Shown here one piece after another: positions 7,449 through 16,836 of a stretch of DNA of 64,000 bases. The stretch comes from Opitutaceae bacterium. Its GTDB lineage: Bacteria; Verrucomicrobiota; Verrucomicrobiia; Opitutales; Opitutaceae. Within the stretch, counting starts at the first letter, position 1. The number at the start of each line of letters is the position of its first letter. The stretch lies in the NCBI GenBank assembly GCA_028280945.1, contig JANQKV010000004.1, positions 124,001 through 188,000 of the forward strand. Reading direction: 5' to 3'. The notes beneath the pieces are model-generated. The model had not been told where the DNA came from, made no database searches, and saw only the letters and a list, made by a program, of their open reading frames with translations. Both the position numbers and the translations under genes were made by a program.

Positions 7449-8663
7449 ATGAAAACGATTATTGCATCGGTATTGTCGTTCATTCTCGGCGGTATGCTTG
7501 TAGCAAGCATGCTGTCAGATCCGAACGTTCACGAAGGGCACACTACCCAGAATCCAGGCACGGCATCGACTGATGATGATGATGCATCGCAACCAAAAGC
7601 CGGAGCCGGGACCTTACGGGAATTAGAATCCACGTCAGATCAAGTCTCGCAATCTCCAAAGGATTTATGGTCATTATACAACCAGTCGAGAGACCGTAAT
7701 TCATTACTTGAAAATCTTGTAGAACTGGGCTTCCCCAATGATATTATCCGAAATATCATTCACCACGTTGTCCAGTCGGAGAAGTTCAGGGAAAACCCAG
7801 ACTTGTTGCGGTCCAACAATCCGCAGTGGTGGCGCCCCCAAAGGCAAGGCCCCGAGCAAAGAAGCCGGATGCTACGAATTTCTCAGGAAATAGACAAAGA
7901 GATAAACGAACTGCTAAAACAGCTTCCGCCGGAGGATGAAACAGAGGCACAAAAGAAGTCGCGAGTTGCCGTATACGGTTCAATGTCACGGGAGAAGGCG
8001 AACCTTGTTCGCGACCTTGAGCTGGATTTTAATGAAATGCGCACCCGCTTGATGACGGAAAACGAGGGGGAACTGACCCTCGAAGAAAAGAAGCTCTTGC
8101 ACGATCAACGGCTCGCTGAACTTCGGGCAATACTGACAACTGACGAACTGCTGGAGTATGAAGCCCGGACCGGGGTTTACTCTCACGTGATCAAGGGCCA
8201 GCTGAAGGATGTTGTATTGACGGAGTCAGAATATCTGAAAGTGGCGGAAGTGTATATTGATCTGAGCAGAGTGTCGTTGTATAGTAACCAAACGCAGGCT
8301 CAGGAGGCCACCATGTTTGCGGATCTTCGCAGATCCCAACTTGCGTTGGCCGATACGCTGGGAGAGCAAAAATTGAATGAGGTTTTGCAAGCCACGGATT
8401 TTGCCTATCAAAACATCCATGACTTCGCCACCGACCGGGAAATCCCTCCAGACATCACGCGCTCGTTGTGGGACATTAAAAGTCGATACGACATAGCAAT
8501 CGCGGAGAACATCGAAGGTGATGAGTATACTTCGTCGCAGGTCGAGATTAACGAAATCACCAAGGCCCGGGCCGAGCTGGCGAAACTGCTCGGTCATGAA
8601 GGGGCCGAGGAATTTCTTGATGCGGTAGGTCCCGTGCTCTTCGACTACAACCCGGAGGGTTGA
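7449..8663 (+). CDS. Hypothetical membrane-anchored, helix-rich protein
   Basis: A 404-residue protein. The first ~22 residues form an N-terminal membrane anchor or signal (MKTIIASVLSFILGGMLVAS). An acidic low-complexity linker (TDDDDASQPKAGAG) follows, then a long, highly charged and predominantly helical region with coiled-coil-like heptads (EKANLVRDLELDFNEMRTRL, TLEEKKLLHDQRLAELRAIL). It probably lies in the periplasm, tethered to the inner membrane. No enzymatic motif is visible. The 265-residue protein at 13609 has the same plan (short N-terminal anchor, linker, helical domain), though I see no direct sequence similarity. Confidence 0.65.
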   Translation: MKTIIASVLSFILGGMLVASMLSDPNVHEGHTTQNPGTASTDDDDASQPKAGAGTLRELESTSDQVSQSPKDLWSLYNQSRDRNSLLENLVELGFPNDIIRNIIHHVVQSEKFRENPDLLRSNNPQWWRPQRQGPEQRSRMLRISQEIDKEINELLKQLPPEDETEAQKKSRVAVYGSMSREKANLVRDLELDFNEMRTRLMTENEGELTLEEKKLLHDQRLAELRAILTTDELLEYEARTGVYSHVIKGQLKDVVLTESEYLKVAEVYIDLSRVSLYSNQTQAQEATMFADLRRSQLALADTLGEQKLNEVLQATDFAYQNIHDFATDREIPPDITRSLWDIKSRYDIAIAENIEGDEYTSSQVEINEITKARAELAKLLGHEGAEEFLDAVGPVLFDYNPEG

Positions 8664-8824
8664 GCACATCGGAAAGCGAGTGGCGCGCGACCAGGCAAGT
8701 GCTTCCATTTCATCGAGCGTGCGTTCTGCCAGCCGTCGCCAAGGCTATGGCAGGCAGCCTTCGCAATCTTCAGCTGGCTGTGCCGGTCGAGTAGCCCGCC
8801 TTCGCTCGTTGAGCTTCGGCGTGG

Positions 8825-8847
8825 CACCTTTTCGAGTCGAAAAGGTG
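8825..8847. repeat. Perfect hairpin at the 3' end of tRNA-Val
   Basis: CACCTTTTCGA (8825-8835) and TCGAAAAGGTG (8837-8847) are exact complements around one base. On the minus strand this hairpin overlaps the encoded CCA end of the tRNA. It has no U-tract, so a processing or REP-type element is as likely as a terminator. The ~130 bp before it are rich in short CGCC/GGCG repeats with no gene. Confidence 0.5.
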
Positions 8848-8923
8848 GTGGACGCAACAGGACTCGAACCTGTGACCTCTTCCGTGTGAAGGAAGCGCTC
8901 TAACCAACTGAGACTATGCGTCC
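8846..8923 (-). tRNA. tRNA-Val (CAC)
   Basis: On the minus strand the acceptor stem GGACGCA pairs with TGCGTCC, followed by A and an encoded CCA. The D-arm contains CAGTTGGTTAGAG. The anticodon stem CTTCC/GGAAG encloses TTCACAC, giving anticodon CAC (valine, GUG codon). The T-arm is ACAGG-TTCGAGT-CCTGT. There is one extra base before the D-stem compared with the most common layout. Confidence 0.92.
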
Positions 8924-8931
8924 GTAACCGG

Positions 8932-8977
8932 CCTGCCCTCGGCAGGGTTGGGCAACTTGCCGAAGCGGAGTCGGCAA
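8932..8977. repeat. Two small hairpins upstream of tRNA-Val
   Basis: CCTGCC/GGCAGG (8932-8946) and TTGCCGA/TCGGCAA (8957-8977) are perfect short inverted repeats just upstream of the tRNA 5' end on the minus strand. They lie where the tRNA promoter should be. Confidence 0.4.
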
Positions 8978-9010
8978 ATCAAGACGGTTTTCGGGGTGAG
9001 AAAGAGGTCC

Positions 9011-9070
9011 GGTCGTAAAAGCGAACTGACGTTTCGCTTTTGACGACCCTGACCCCATGCAGGCGTTCAC
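9011..9070. repeat. REP-like element with long hairpin
   Basis: GGTCGTAAAAGCGAA (9011-9025) pairs with TTCGCTTTT-G-ACGACC (9033-9048), giving 15 pairs with one bulged G. It is followed by CCCTGACCCC and ATGCAGGCGTTCAC. The latter part is the reverse complement of a relative of 6800-6830. It lies between tRNA-Val and the 3' end of the endonuclease III gene. Confidence 0.6.
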
Positions 9071-9075
9071 TTTAT

Positions 9076-9732
9076 TCAACCGGCCGAACGTTTGATCTTC
9101 TGCCGAGGCGGACCATTCAGGTGCTCGCAGATCTCACAGGTGTGGCCATCACAACCCCGTGCGGTGCAATGCTCACGACCGTAGAAAATGATGCGAAGGT
9201 GAAGCACGTTCCACGATGACTCCGGAAAAATACGCTTCAGGTCCTTCTCCACCCGCTGGACAGTCGCACCCTTCCGCGTGAGCTTCCAACGCTGGGCCAG
9301 CCGATGAATGTGGGTGTCGACCGGAAACGCCGGAAACCCGAACGCCTGGGACATCACGACGGAAGCAGTCTTGTGCCCCACCCCGGGCAAGGCCTCCAGC
9401 TCCTCGAAGGTGCGCGGCACCTCACCCCCATGCTGGGCCAGCAAAATCTCCGAAAGGCCGTGAATCGCCTGTGCCTTTCGCGGCGCCAAACCACACGGAC
9501 GGACGATTCCATTGATCTCATCGACGCTGAGCCGAATCATCGCCTGCGGAGTTCGCGCCTTGGCGAAGAGCGCCGGCGTGGTGAGATTCACCCGCTTGTC
9601 GGTGCATTGGGCCGACAAGAGCACCGCAATCAACAGGGTGTAGGCATCAGAGTGATCCAATGGGATCGGGGTCTTGGGATACAGGGCCGCCAACCGATCC
9701 TCCACATAATGAGCTCTTTCTGCACGGGTCAT
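9076..9732 (-). CDS. nth: Endonuclease III (DNA glycosylase/AP lyase)
   Basis: A 218-residue base-excision repair enzyme that removes oxidised pyrimidines and cuts AP sites. LLIAVLLSAQCTDKRVN is the conserved substrate-contacting segment. LPGVGHKTASVVMSQAFGFPAFPVDTHI holds the helix-hairpin-helix, the catalytic lysine (GHKTA) and the aspartate (VDTHI). The C-terminal cysteines are C-x4-C-x4-C-x2-C, whereas the classical 4Fe-4S loop is C-x6-C-x2-C-x5-C. The cluster may be altered, or this lineage may use a variant. Length is normal for the family. It appears monocistronic, next to a REP-like element. Confidence 0.95.
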   Translation of the reverse strand: MTRAERAHYVEDRLAALYPKTPIPLDHSDAYTLLIAVLLSAQCTDKRVNLTTPALFAKARTPQAMIRLSVDEINGIVRPCGLAPRKAQAIHGLSEILLAQHGGEVPRTFEELEALPGVGHKTASVVMSQAFGFPAFPVDTHIHRLAQRWKLTRKGATVQRVEKDLKRIFPESSWNVLHLRIIFYGREHCTARGCDGHTCEICEHLNGPPRQKIKRSAG

Positions 9733-9843
9733 GAACCCTCACCGTTGCGCCGCCCCGTTCCGTTATGCAAGAGCAACGGGCGAAAGCTTGCAGAGTCCCG
9801 CCAAAACAGGATTTCTAATGCTAACCGGAAAAATCTGTTTCCT

Positions 9844-10485
9844 ATGAAATCATTACTGCTCACTGCTTTGCTAGCTGCTGCGCCATTGGTTCATGGACAG
9901 ATTACCATAGTCGCTTGGGATACTTCTGGACTGTCTGGTAGCACCGCTACCCTCGGATCCACCAGCAACGCGACGAATGTCACCGGAGGAACCCTGCAAA
10001 GAGGAGCTGGGTTGGGTGCCGCGAGCTCGACCGGAACTTTCTCGTCGAATGGCTTTTCGAATTCCGATTCAGACGACTATGTGGAGTTCAGCTTCACGGT
10101 GGATAGCGGATTTCTCGTCTCTCTGGCTGACTTTACAATCACGACCGCTACGTCAAACACCGGCCCTGGAACGCTCGGACTTTATTCGTCGAACGATTCG
10201 TTCGTATCCTCGTTGTATACATTCAACCAATCAGGAACCTCTTCGATAAACCACACCATCGATCTCAGCTCTTTCACCAGTGTGACCGGAACGATGACGT
10301 TTCGCATAGTTGAAATCGGAGATACGCAGGCGGATGGCGTAGGATCCACCGCTACCAGCGGCGCATTCCGTGTTTCCGAGTTAGACATCACCGGAACGGT
10401 TTCAGCTGTCCCCGAGCCCTCCGGCTACGCTGCCTTCTTCGGGCTCGCGGCTCTCGGTTTTGTCGCCACTCGCCGACATCGGTAG
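9844..10485 (+). CDS. PEP-CTERM-like exported protein
   Basis: A 213-residue protein with signal peptide MKSLLLTALLAAAPLVHG. The Ser/Thr/Gly-rich body looks beta-sandwich-like. The C-terminus is VPEPSGYAAFFGLAALGFVATRRHR: a VPEP motif, one hydrophobic helix and a basic tail, the layout of PEP-CTERM sorting signals processed by exosortases. The start at 9844 was chosen at the signal peptide; the frame is open further upstream, where it overlaps the nth gene. No exosortase is in this window. The protein is probably surface-exposed or shed into the matrix. Function unknown. Confidence 0.8.
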   Translation: MKSLLLTALLAAAPLVHGQITIVAWDTSGLSGSTATLGSTSNATNVTGGTLQRGAGLGAASSTGTFSSNGFSNSDSDDYVEFSFTVDSGFLVSLADFTITTATSNTGPGTLGLYSSNDSFVSSLYTFNQSGTSSINHTIDLSSFTSVTGTMTFRIVEIGDTQADGVGSTATSGAFRVSELDITGTVSAVPEPSGYAAFFGLAALGFVATRRHR

Positions 10486-10552
10486 AAACCCACAACGGGC
10501 GTAACTGCCTGATCGGCTAATACCTCGAGGCTTCTGATATTTCAATTTGCCG

Positions 10553-10582
10553 GACGGTAGACCCGACCTACCGTCTTTTTTT
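10553..10582 (+). terminator. Intrinsic terminator directly in front of gcvP
   Basis: GACGGTAG (10553-10560), a 7-base loop and CTACCGTC (10568-10575), followed by seven T residues that run straight into the ATG of gcvP at 10583. It should terminate the PEP-CTERM transcript. Read-through control of gcvP is possible. Confidence 0.8.
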
Positions 10583-13495
10583 ATGCCTGCATCCGAAGTT
10601 GAATCTTCGTCCCTTTCCTCCCTCCTGCCACCCGCCGACAGCTTTGCACGTCGTCACAACGGTCCGTCGCCGGCCGAACAGGAGCACATGCTCAAAACCC
10701 TGGGCTACGACTCGCTCGACGCCCTGGTCGATACCGCGGTGCCTCCGGCCATCCGGCGTGATGACAGCATGTCGCTTCCGGCACCGCTCAGCGAGTCCGC
10801 CGCGCTCGCCGAACTCGCCGGGATCGCCGCGGCCAATCAGGTCTACACCTCCTTCATTGGCCAGGGTTATTACGGCACCCACACGCCCGCGGTCATCCAG
10901 CGCACGATCCTCGAAAACCCCGGCTGGTATACCGCCTACACGCCTTACCAGGCCGAGATTTCCCAAGGCCGCCTCGAGGCCCTGCTCAACTTCCAAACCC
11001 TCGTCACCGACCTGACCGGCCTTGAAATCGCCGGCGCGTCCCTGCTCGACGAGGGCACAGCCGCCGCCGAGGCCATGATGATGGCGCACCGCCTGCGCCG
11101 CGGCAAAGGCAGCACGTTTTTTGTCTCCGAAAAATGCCACCCGCAGACCATCGACATCGTGCGCACACGCGCCGAGCCGCTGGGACTGGAGGTCATCGTG
11201 GGCGATCACACGTCGTTTTCGCCCGACGCCGGGACCGTCGGGGTATTGGTGCAATACCCGGACACATCCGGCGACATCGTTGACTTCGGCGCCTTCTTCG
11301 CCGCGGCCCACGAGGTGAAGGCCTACACCATCATTGCCACCGACCTGCTGGCGCTCACCCTGCTCAAGCCGCCCGGCGAGTTCGGTGCGGATATCGCCGT
11401 GGGTTCGGCCCAGCGCTTCGGCGTGCCGCTCGGGTTCGGAGGACCGCACGCCGGTTTCCTCGCCACCCGCGACACCTTCAAACGCCAGATGCCCGGACGC
11501 CTTGTTGGCGTCTCCAAGGACCGCCACGGCAATCCCGCCCTGCGCCTCGCGCTCGGCACCCGCGAGCAACACATCCGTCGCGACAAGGCCACGTCCAACA
11601 TCTGCACCGCCCAAGTCCTGCTCGCCGTCATGGCTTCGATGTATGCGGTCTACCACGGGCCGGACGGCCTGCACAAAATCGCCCGCCGCACCCGGCTGCT
11701 GACCGCCATGCTGGCCGAGGCGCTGCGCTCGACCGGCGCCACGGTCAACGAGGCCCCGGTATTTGACACACTCACGGTGGGCAACGTGGACGCCGCGGCC
11801 GTGCACGACACGGCGCGGCTCCGCCGCTTCAACTTGCGATCGATCGACGATTCGACGGTGGGCATATCGCTGGATGAAACGACCACGTTGCAGGAACTGG
11901 CCGAACTGCTGGGCTGCTTCGATTCCCAAGCCAGGTTGCCGGAAGCCGACGCCCTGGTGGAGGAGGTGCCCTACCCACACCCGTTTGCCCGCACTTCCAG
12001 TTTCCTGGCGCACCCGGTCTTCAACCAATACCACACCGAGCACGAACTGCTGCGCTACATCAAGCAACTGGAGGCCAAGGACCTGTCGCTGTGCCATTCC
12101 ATGATTTCGCTCGGCTCGTGCACCATGAAGCTCAACGCCGCCAGCGAGATGTTTCCGGTTTCGTGGCCGGAGATCGGGCAACTCCATCCATTCGCGCCCG
12201 CCGACCAGACCCACGGCTACCAGCGCATCGTCGAGGACCTCGAAACGTGGCTGGCCGACATCACGGGATTTGCCGCCGTCTCGCTCCAGCCCAATGCCGG
12301 TTCCCAAGGCGAATACTCCGGTTTGCTCGCCATCCGGGCCTACCACGCCGCCCGCGGTGACACCCACCGCAACATCTGCCTCATCCCCACCAGCGCCCAC
12401 GGCACCAACCCGGCGAGCGCCGTCATGTGCGGCATGCAGGTGGTGCCCGTCGCTTGCGACGACCAGGGCAACATCGACCTGGCCGACCTGCAGGCCCGCA
12501 TCGACGAACACGCGGACAACCTCGCGGCTTTGATGATCACCTACCCGTCCACCCATGGCGTATTCGAAGCTTCGATACGTGACATCTGCGCCGCCATTCA
12601 CGCCGCCGGCGGACAAGTCTACATGGACGGGGCCAACATGAACGCGCAGGTCGGCCTGACCTCACCCGGCCACATTGGCGCGGACGTCTGCCACCTCAAC
12701 CTGCACAAGACCTTCTGCATCCCCCACGGGGGCGGCGGACCGGGCGTGGGACCCATCGCGGTTGCAGCCCATTTAAAACCCTACCTGCCCGGGCACCCGG
12801 CCCTCAAAGGACCTAGTGACAAGGACCAGGTAGCAGGTGAATCAAAACGAGTCGGCGCGGTGTCGGCGGCCCCCTACGGTTCGGCCAGTATTTTGGTCAT
12901 TTCCTGGATGTATATCCGCATGATGGGCGCAACGGGCCTGACCGACGCCACCAGAATCGCCATCCTCAACGCCAACTACATGGCCAAACGCCTCGAGGCG
13001 TTTTTCCCGGTGCTCTACCGCGGCAACCAGGATCTCGTGGCCCACGAATGCATCATCGACCTGCGGGCGTGGAAACCACACGGCCTTGAGGTCGAGGACG
13101 CGGCCAAACGGCTGATGGACTACGGATTCCACGCCCCGACCATGAGCTGGCCGGTGGCCGGCACTTTCATGATCGAGCCCACGGAGAGCGAATCCCTCGC
13201 GGAGCTGGATCGATTCTGTGACGCGCTCATCGCGATTCACGGCGAGATGGAAGCGGTGGTGCACGGCGAGTCGGATGCGGCCAACAACCCGTTGGTCAAC
13301 GCCCCCCACACCGCGCAAGCCATTGCCGCCACCGAGTGGACGCATCCTTACTCCCGAGAGCTTGCCGCCTATCCAAGCGATTGGACCCGCCAGACCAAGT
13401 TTTGGCCGGCGGTGGGTCGCGTCGACAACGTTTACGGCGACCGCAACCTCGTGTGTTCGTGCGTCGGGATGGAAGCCTACGCGGAAGAGGTTTAG
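10583..13495 (+). CDS. gcvP: Glycine dehydrogenase (decarboxylating), glycine cleavage P protein
   Basis: A 970-residue full-length single-chain P protein. It is the PLP enzyme that decarboxylates glycine and passes the aminomethyl group to lipoyl-GcvH. Recognisable blocks are [17 protein letters not shown] at the N-terminus, [39 protein letters not shown], the C-terminal half opening with [15 protein letters not shown], and [17 protein letters not shown], whose lysine (about residue 709) should hold PLP. It ends near [19 protein letters not shown]. No gcvT or gcvH lies next to it. The ATG at 10583 directly follows a terminator U-tract and has no Shine-Dalgarno sequence, so the true start or mode of initiation is uncertain. 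Confidence 0.96.
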   Translation: MPASEVESSSLSSLLPPADSFARRHNGPSPAEQEHMLKTLGYDSLDALVDTAVPPAIRRDDSMSLPAPLSESAALAELAGIAAANQVYTSFIGQGYYGTHTPAVIQRTILENPGWYTAYTPYQAEISQGRLEALLNFQTLVTDLTGLEIAGASLLDEGTAAAEAMMMAHRLRRGKGSTFFVSEKCHPQTIDIVRTRAEPLGLEVIVGDHTSFSPDAGTVGVLVQYPDTSGDIVDFGAFFAAAHEVKAYTIIATDLLALTLLKPPGEFGADIAVGSAQRFGVPLGFGGPHAGFLATRDTFKRQMPGRLVGVSKDRHGNPALRLALGTREQHIRRDKATSNICTAQVLLAVMASMYAVYHGPDGLHKIARRTRLLTAMLAEALRSTGATVNEAPVFDTLTVGNVDAAAVHDTARLRRFNLRSIDDSTVGISLDETTTLQELAELLGCFDSQARLPEADALVEEVPYPHPFARTSSFLAHPVFNQYHTEHELLRYIKQLEAKDLSLCHSMISLGSCTMKLNAASEMFPVSWPEIGQLHPFAPADQTHGYQRIVEDLETWLADITGFAAVSLQPNAGSQGEYSGLLAIRAYHAARGDTHRNICLIPTSAHGTNPASAVMCGMQVVPVACDDQGNIDLADLQARIDEHADNLAALMITYPSTHGVFEASIRDICAAIHAAGGQVYMDGANMNAQVGLTSPGHIGADVCHLNLHKTFCIPHGGGGPGVGPIAVAAHLKPYLPGHPALKGPSDKDQVAGESKRVGAVSAAPYGSASILVISWMYIRMMGATGLTDATRIAILNANYMAKRLEAFFPVLYRGNQDLVAHECIIDLRAWKPHGLEVEDAAKRLMDYGFHAPTMSWPVAGTFMIEPTESESLAELDRFCDALIAIHGEMEAVVHGESDAANNPLVNAPHTAQAIAATEWTHPYSRELAAYPSDWTRQTKFWPAVGRVDNVYGDRNLVCSCVGMEAYAEEV

Positions 13496-13608
13496 GTTCT
13501 CGTTAATCTTCCGGCATGCCTTCACTTTGCTCATTCTCGCTTGTTGAACTGACCAAAGGATTTCCGGCGTGTGGTCAGCCTGCGCCAGGCAACCGACATC
13601 CTTAAGAA

Positions 13609-14406
13609 ATGAAATCTATCGCGATATTTTCACTGGGAATATTGATAGCTGCGATAGCCTACGTTTTTATAAGGATGGTCGAAATAAAACTCGAGCCCGC
13701 CACCAAAACCTCCGCGCTGGTAAGTTCGCAAAAAACTGCGGAAAAGGAAACCCCGCGAGAGGGGCCTATTCGTGATCCAAGTCCGCAAAAAACAGAAACG
13801 CTGCCAGAGAAACACTCGGTGCCTGAGGCGCGTATAAGACAGGATATCGTATCGCTAACTGCCCCGTTTTTTGCCGGCCTGAATGTCGACCCTGCAGAGG
13901 AGGATATTCTATATGATTTGTGCATCGACCTTTGGCAGTTGAAATTTGCCCACCTCTATGATGACGAGGTTAACTCATCCGTTTCCAAGGGTGAGCAATG
14001 GGACGAAGAACGGCAGGTTCTCCATGAAATGGAAACTCGTTTTGGTGGTTTTGTTCGCTCGGGGGTGGAGACGCTGTTCGTCAATCCTCGAACGACCAGA
14101 GCCTTGGGGTTGCACCTGTTCCGGGCCGAAAATGATGCACTCAGTGAAATGAGCTTCCCTCAAAGGATAGTGCTACTGTCGACTGCAAACGTGTTTTATT
14201 CTCCTTATTCGGATAACTGGCTGACGACAATGACAGGCATAGAGCAGTTCGACCATGATGGACTGTCCGAAATCGATCGGCGATATATCGCCGCAATTTC
14301 CAAGTTCTATAGCGATGATACTTTGGTAACCATAGTTGAGAGAATATCATCGATTAACCGAATAGGGATATTGCCTGTCAGTATTGGTAGGTTGGACGGC
14401 CCCTAA
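13609..14406 (+). CDS. Hypothetical membrane-anchored protein
   Basis: A 265-residue protein with an N-terminal transmembrane segment (IAIFSLGILIAAIAYVFI). A charged Lys/Glu/Pro-rich linker (KTAEKETPREGPIRDPSPQK) leads into an alpha-helical domain of about 190 residues without cysteine clusters or catalytic motifs. I recognise no family. The layout resembles the orphan at 7449. Base composition is less GC-rich than gcvP, suggesting a different history. It is preceded by 113 bp without clear signals. Confidence 0.6.
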   Translation: MKSIAIFSLGILIAAIAYVFIRMVEIKLEPATKTSALVSSQKTAEKETPREGPIRDPSPQKTETLPEKHSVPEARIRQDIVSLTAPFFAGLNVDPAEEDILYDLCIDLWQLKFAHLYDDEVNSSVSKGEQWDEERQVLHEMETRFGGFVRSGVETLFVNPRTTRALGLHLFRAENDALSEMSFPQRIVLLSTANVFYSPYSDNWLTTMTGIEQFDHDGLSEIDRRYIAAISKFYSDDTLVTIVERISSINRIGILPVSIGRLDGP

Positions 14407-14554
14407 TAACTAGAAATGATTCTCAGTTTTTGCGATTTTCGAGAGGGACAGTTTCCTAGCCGGCCGAGATTACCATATTAGGCCGTCACAATTATCTGCA
14501 TCCGAATCCGTGTGTACGATTTCCCTTACCCGATAGGTGGAGAGCGACCCCAAT

Positions 14555-15676
14555 CTACAGCGCCATGCGGCCCCAGCCGGTCCGGGTGGGGTCCAGTGGG
14601 GGCAGGTCCAACATCTCCCGGCCGAGCCGGACGTAGTAGCGGTAATCCTCCAACGGCGTGCCGTTCGGGATGCGGTGGTCGAGGCCGAATACACAGCCTC
14701 CCGCCCGCAGCCCCGGGTCGAGCAACTTCTTCTCCAACTCCCGCCGGATCGCGTCGCGGCCCTGCCGCAGCACGTGTTTGTCGATGCCACCTCTCACGGC
14801 CAGGCGTTGGCCAAACGTCTTACGCACTTCGACAATATCCATGCCCGCCGCCGGCTCCATGGGATACAGGCTGTTGAGCCCACAATCGAGCAACGCCGGG
14901 ATCACCGGGTTTATGTTGCCATCGGTGTCCTGCTCAAAAACCCGGGTACCGCGTGCCGAAAGCAAATCCACCACCGTCCGGTAATACGGCTGGAAATACT
15001 CCGCCACCTGCAACGGCCCCACCATGGGCCCCGACTTTCCCGCGAAGTCCTCATGCCACAAGGCGACGTCGATCGTCAGTTTTTCGCTGATCGGCTCCAG
15101 CACGCGCAGCACGGTGTCCTGCAAGGTCGCCAGGATGTCCGCCATCAGCTCCTGCTCCTCGTAGTAGGCCAGGCACATAACCTCTTCGCCCATCAACTCG
15201 CGAGGCATGTCGAAGGCGCCCGGCAGGTAGGCCACCACCAAGGTCCCGTCGATCTGGGCCTGCCGGGCCTGCTCGACACGGTCCCAATCGATCCGCTCGG
15301 GCGTGAAGGTGAAAAACGGCTTCAACCGCAACCAATCGTCCATGGTCTCGACCGGGAAATCCGCCGGCAACGGGATCGTCGCGCTGTGCTTCAGCAGTCG
15401 CAGGGTGCGGCCCAGAAAATCACGCTGCACCAACTCGTCGGGCGTATCGCTCAACGTCACCGGGGCCGGCCCCCGCGGGAAGCAATCCCCACCGCAGTTG
15501 ATGTAGGGCACGTAGTCCCAGTCAAAGGCGGTCATGCCGATTTCGGCCTCGGTCGCACCTTGATCCCGCCATTCCGCATCGAGTCCAACCAAGGGTCCAA
15601 AGAGTTCCGCAAACATCGGTCGCGGCGCGTCCCCAAACGTCAACAAATCCAAATAAGCTTCACGTCGCCAACGCAT
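14555..15676 (-). CDS. UroD/MtaA-like protein 1 (putative corrinoid methyltransferase)
   Basis: A 373-residue member of the uroporphyrinogen decarboxylase superfamily, in the branch that includes MtaA/CmuA methyltransferases. Late in the barrel it has RVFEQDTDGNINPVIPALLDCG, then LYPMEPAAGMDIVEVRKTFG and RLAVRGGIDKHVL, the usual last-strand motifs. Where MtaA has a zinc-binding H-x-C-G, this protein has DTDGN. It is the last gene of a minus-strand trio (18 bp after the next UroD-like gene) divergent from a corrinoid protein. Inference: it transfers or unloads a methyl group in a B12-dependent pathway. Haem biosynthesis is unlikely, because several paralogues cluster here and the porphyrin-site motifs are not evident. 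Confidence 0.8.
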   Translation of the reverse strand: MRWRREAYLDLLTFGDAPRPMFAELFGPLVGLDAEWRDQGATEAEIGMTAFDWDYVPYINCGGDCFPRGPAPVTLSDTPDELVQRDFLGRTLRLLKHSATIPLPADFPVETMDDWLRLKPFFTFTPERIDWDRVEQARQAQIDGTLVVAYLPGAFDMPRELMGEEVMCLAYYEEQELMADILATLQDTVLRVLEPISEKLTIDVALWHEDFAGKSGPMVGPLQVAEYFQPYYRTVVDLLSARGTRVFEQDTDGNINPVIPALLDCGLNSLYPMEPAAGMDIVEVRKTFGQRLAVRGGIDKHVLRQGRDAIRRELEKKLLDPGLRAGGCVFGLDHRIPNGTPLEDYRYYVRLGREMLDLPPLDPTRTGWGRMAL

Positions 15677-15694
15677 GGCGGACTGTAGTCCGGA

Positions 15695-16828
15695 CTAAAA
15701 CGCTTCGCCGCGCAGCAATTGTTGTTTGCGCTTCATGTAATGCTGGAAGTTGGCCAACGAAACATCCGGCGGCACCAGATGATCAACGGTCGGGATGAAG
15801 CCGCCTTCCTCCACCAACGGACGCAGGCTCTCGAGGTGGGCGTCGATCGCCGCAGGGTCCTTGGCGAGTTCGCGTTTGTCCACACCGCCCCACAACCGCA
15901 GGTCGCGGCCAAATTTTTGGCGCAGGGCAATGGGGTCCATGTCGGACGCCCGCTCCATCGGCCAGATGCCGTCCACCCCGGCCTCCAGAAAGTGCGGGAG
16001 CACCAGCTCGGGATTGCCGTCGGTATCAATGACCACCCAGTGCACGCCGTGCGACTTGAAGAACTCCACCAGCTTGGTGAGCCGCGGTTTGATGAACTCC
16101 GCATAGGTCTGCGGGCTCAACAGGGGCCCGGTCTTCATGCTCAGGTCCTCGTTGATGAAAACGTAGTCGGGGTTCACCCCGGACTCGAGAATCGGCCGGG
16201 TTGTCTCCATGGTGAACTCCATGATGAACTCCATCATGTCGTGCATCATCTCCGGCTCATCATACCAGCCGTAGCTGAGGTTTTCCGTGCCCATCCACTC
16301 GCGCGCCCGCCAGTAAAATCCCTGCACCTGGCAATTGCGGCCGAGGATCAGAGGATGCTGCCGCTGCCGCCAGCCGGGCAGGAGCGTCTGCTCCCAGTAG
16401 GCGGGGAACCGACACGCTGAATCCGCCCGAAACCGCTGCTTCAGTTTGGCAAAATCCTCCGGCTCCTCGACCGGGAAATTGATGTATTCATCCATGCTCA
16501 TGCGCATGCCCTCGGCTTCGCCGGTCACGAGGGCCTTGGAGATCACGCCGTTCGCCCGCTGGATAATCTCGGTTTCGCCCTCCCGGCTGAGCACCTTCTC
16601 CTCGTAAGGCGGCACCATCTCCAGCTGCACGTCGATGTATTCGCGCGGATCGAGGTCCCAGTAGGGATCACCCACAAACCAGTCCCAGTGGCGGTCGTCA
16701 GCCGCAAAACCCTCGTCGCGCCAGCGCTGTTTGGTTTGCACCCAAACGCCCACCTCGTGGTTGGGCACCCGATCGACGGGCTCGTAATTCATGCAGGCAT
16801 GGAAGCGTTCGCGGGGGGTCATGGTCAT
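15695..16828 (-). CDS. UroD/MtaA-like protein 2 (putative corrinoid methyltransferase)
   Basis: A 377-residue UroD-superfamily protein, opening MTPRERFHACMNYEPVDRVPN, the typical start of this branch. It contains the same signature as its neighbour: HWVVIDTDGNPELVLPHFLEAG, IWPMERASDMDPIALRQKFG and DLRLWGGVDKREL. Again DTDGN replaces the zinc H-x-C-G. VNPDYVFINEDLSMKTGPLLSP resembles the conserved 'D.a...GpliSP' strand. Two possible starts (MTM-T) lie within six bases; the first was taken. It is probably co-transcribed with the DUF1638 gene (8 bp upstream) and UroD-like 1. The substrate is unknown. Confidence 0.8.
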   Translation of the reverse strand: MTMTPRERFHACMNYEPVDRVPNHEVGVWVQTKQRWRDEGFAADDRHWDWFVGDPYWDLDPREYIDVQLEMVPPYEEKVLSREGETEIIQRANGVISKALVTGEAEGMRMSMDEYINFPVEEPEDFAKLKQRFRADSACRFPAYWEQTLLPGWRQRQHPLILGRNCQVQGFYWRAREWMGTENLSYGWYDEPEMMHDMMEFIMEFTMETTRPILESGVNPDYVFINEDLSMKTGPLLSPQTYAEFIKPRLTKLVEFFKSHGVHWVVIDTDGNPELVLPHFLEAGVDGIWPMERASDMDPIALRQKFGRDLRLWGGVDKRELAKDPAAIDAHLESLRPLVEEGGFIPTVDHLVPPDVSLANFQHYMKRKQQLLRGEAF

Positions 16829-16836
16829 GGAAACAG

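Noticed and set aside
8664-8845. Possible CRISPR or small-RNA region in repeat-rich DNA before tRNA-Val
   Set aside because: The short CGCC/GGCG repeats are not regularly spaced and no direct repeat-spacer pattern is seen.
10568-12616. Long open frame on the strand opposite gcvP (682 codons)
   Set aside because: It lies antisense to a confidently identified, conserved gene. High-GC codon bias readily leaves such frames open, and its translation shows no family features.
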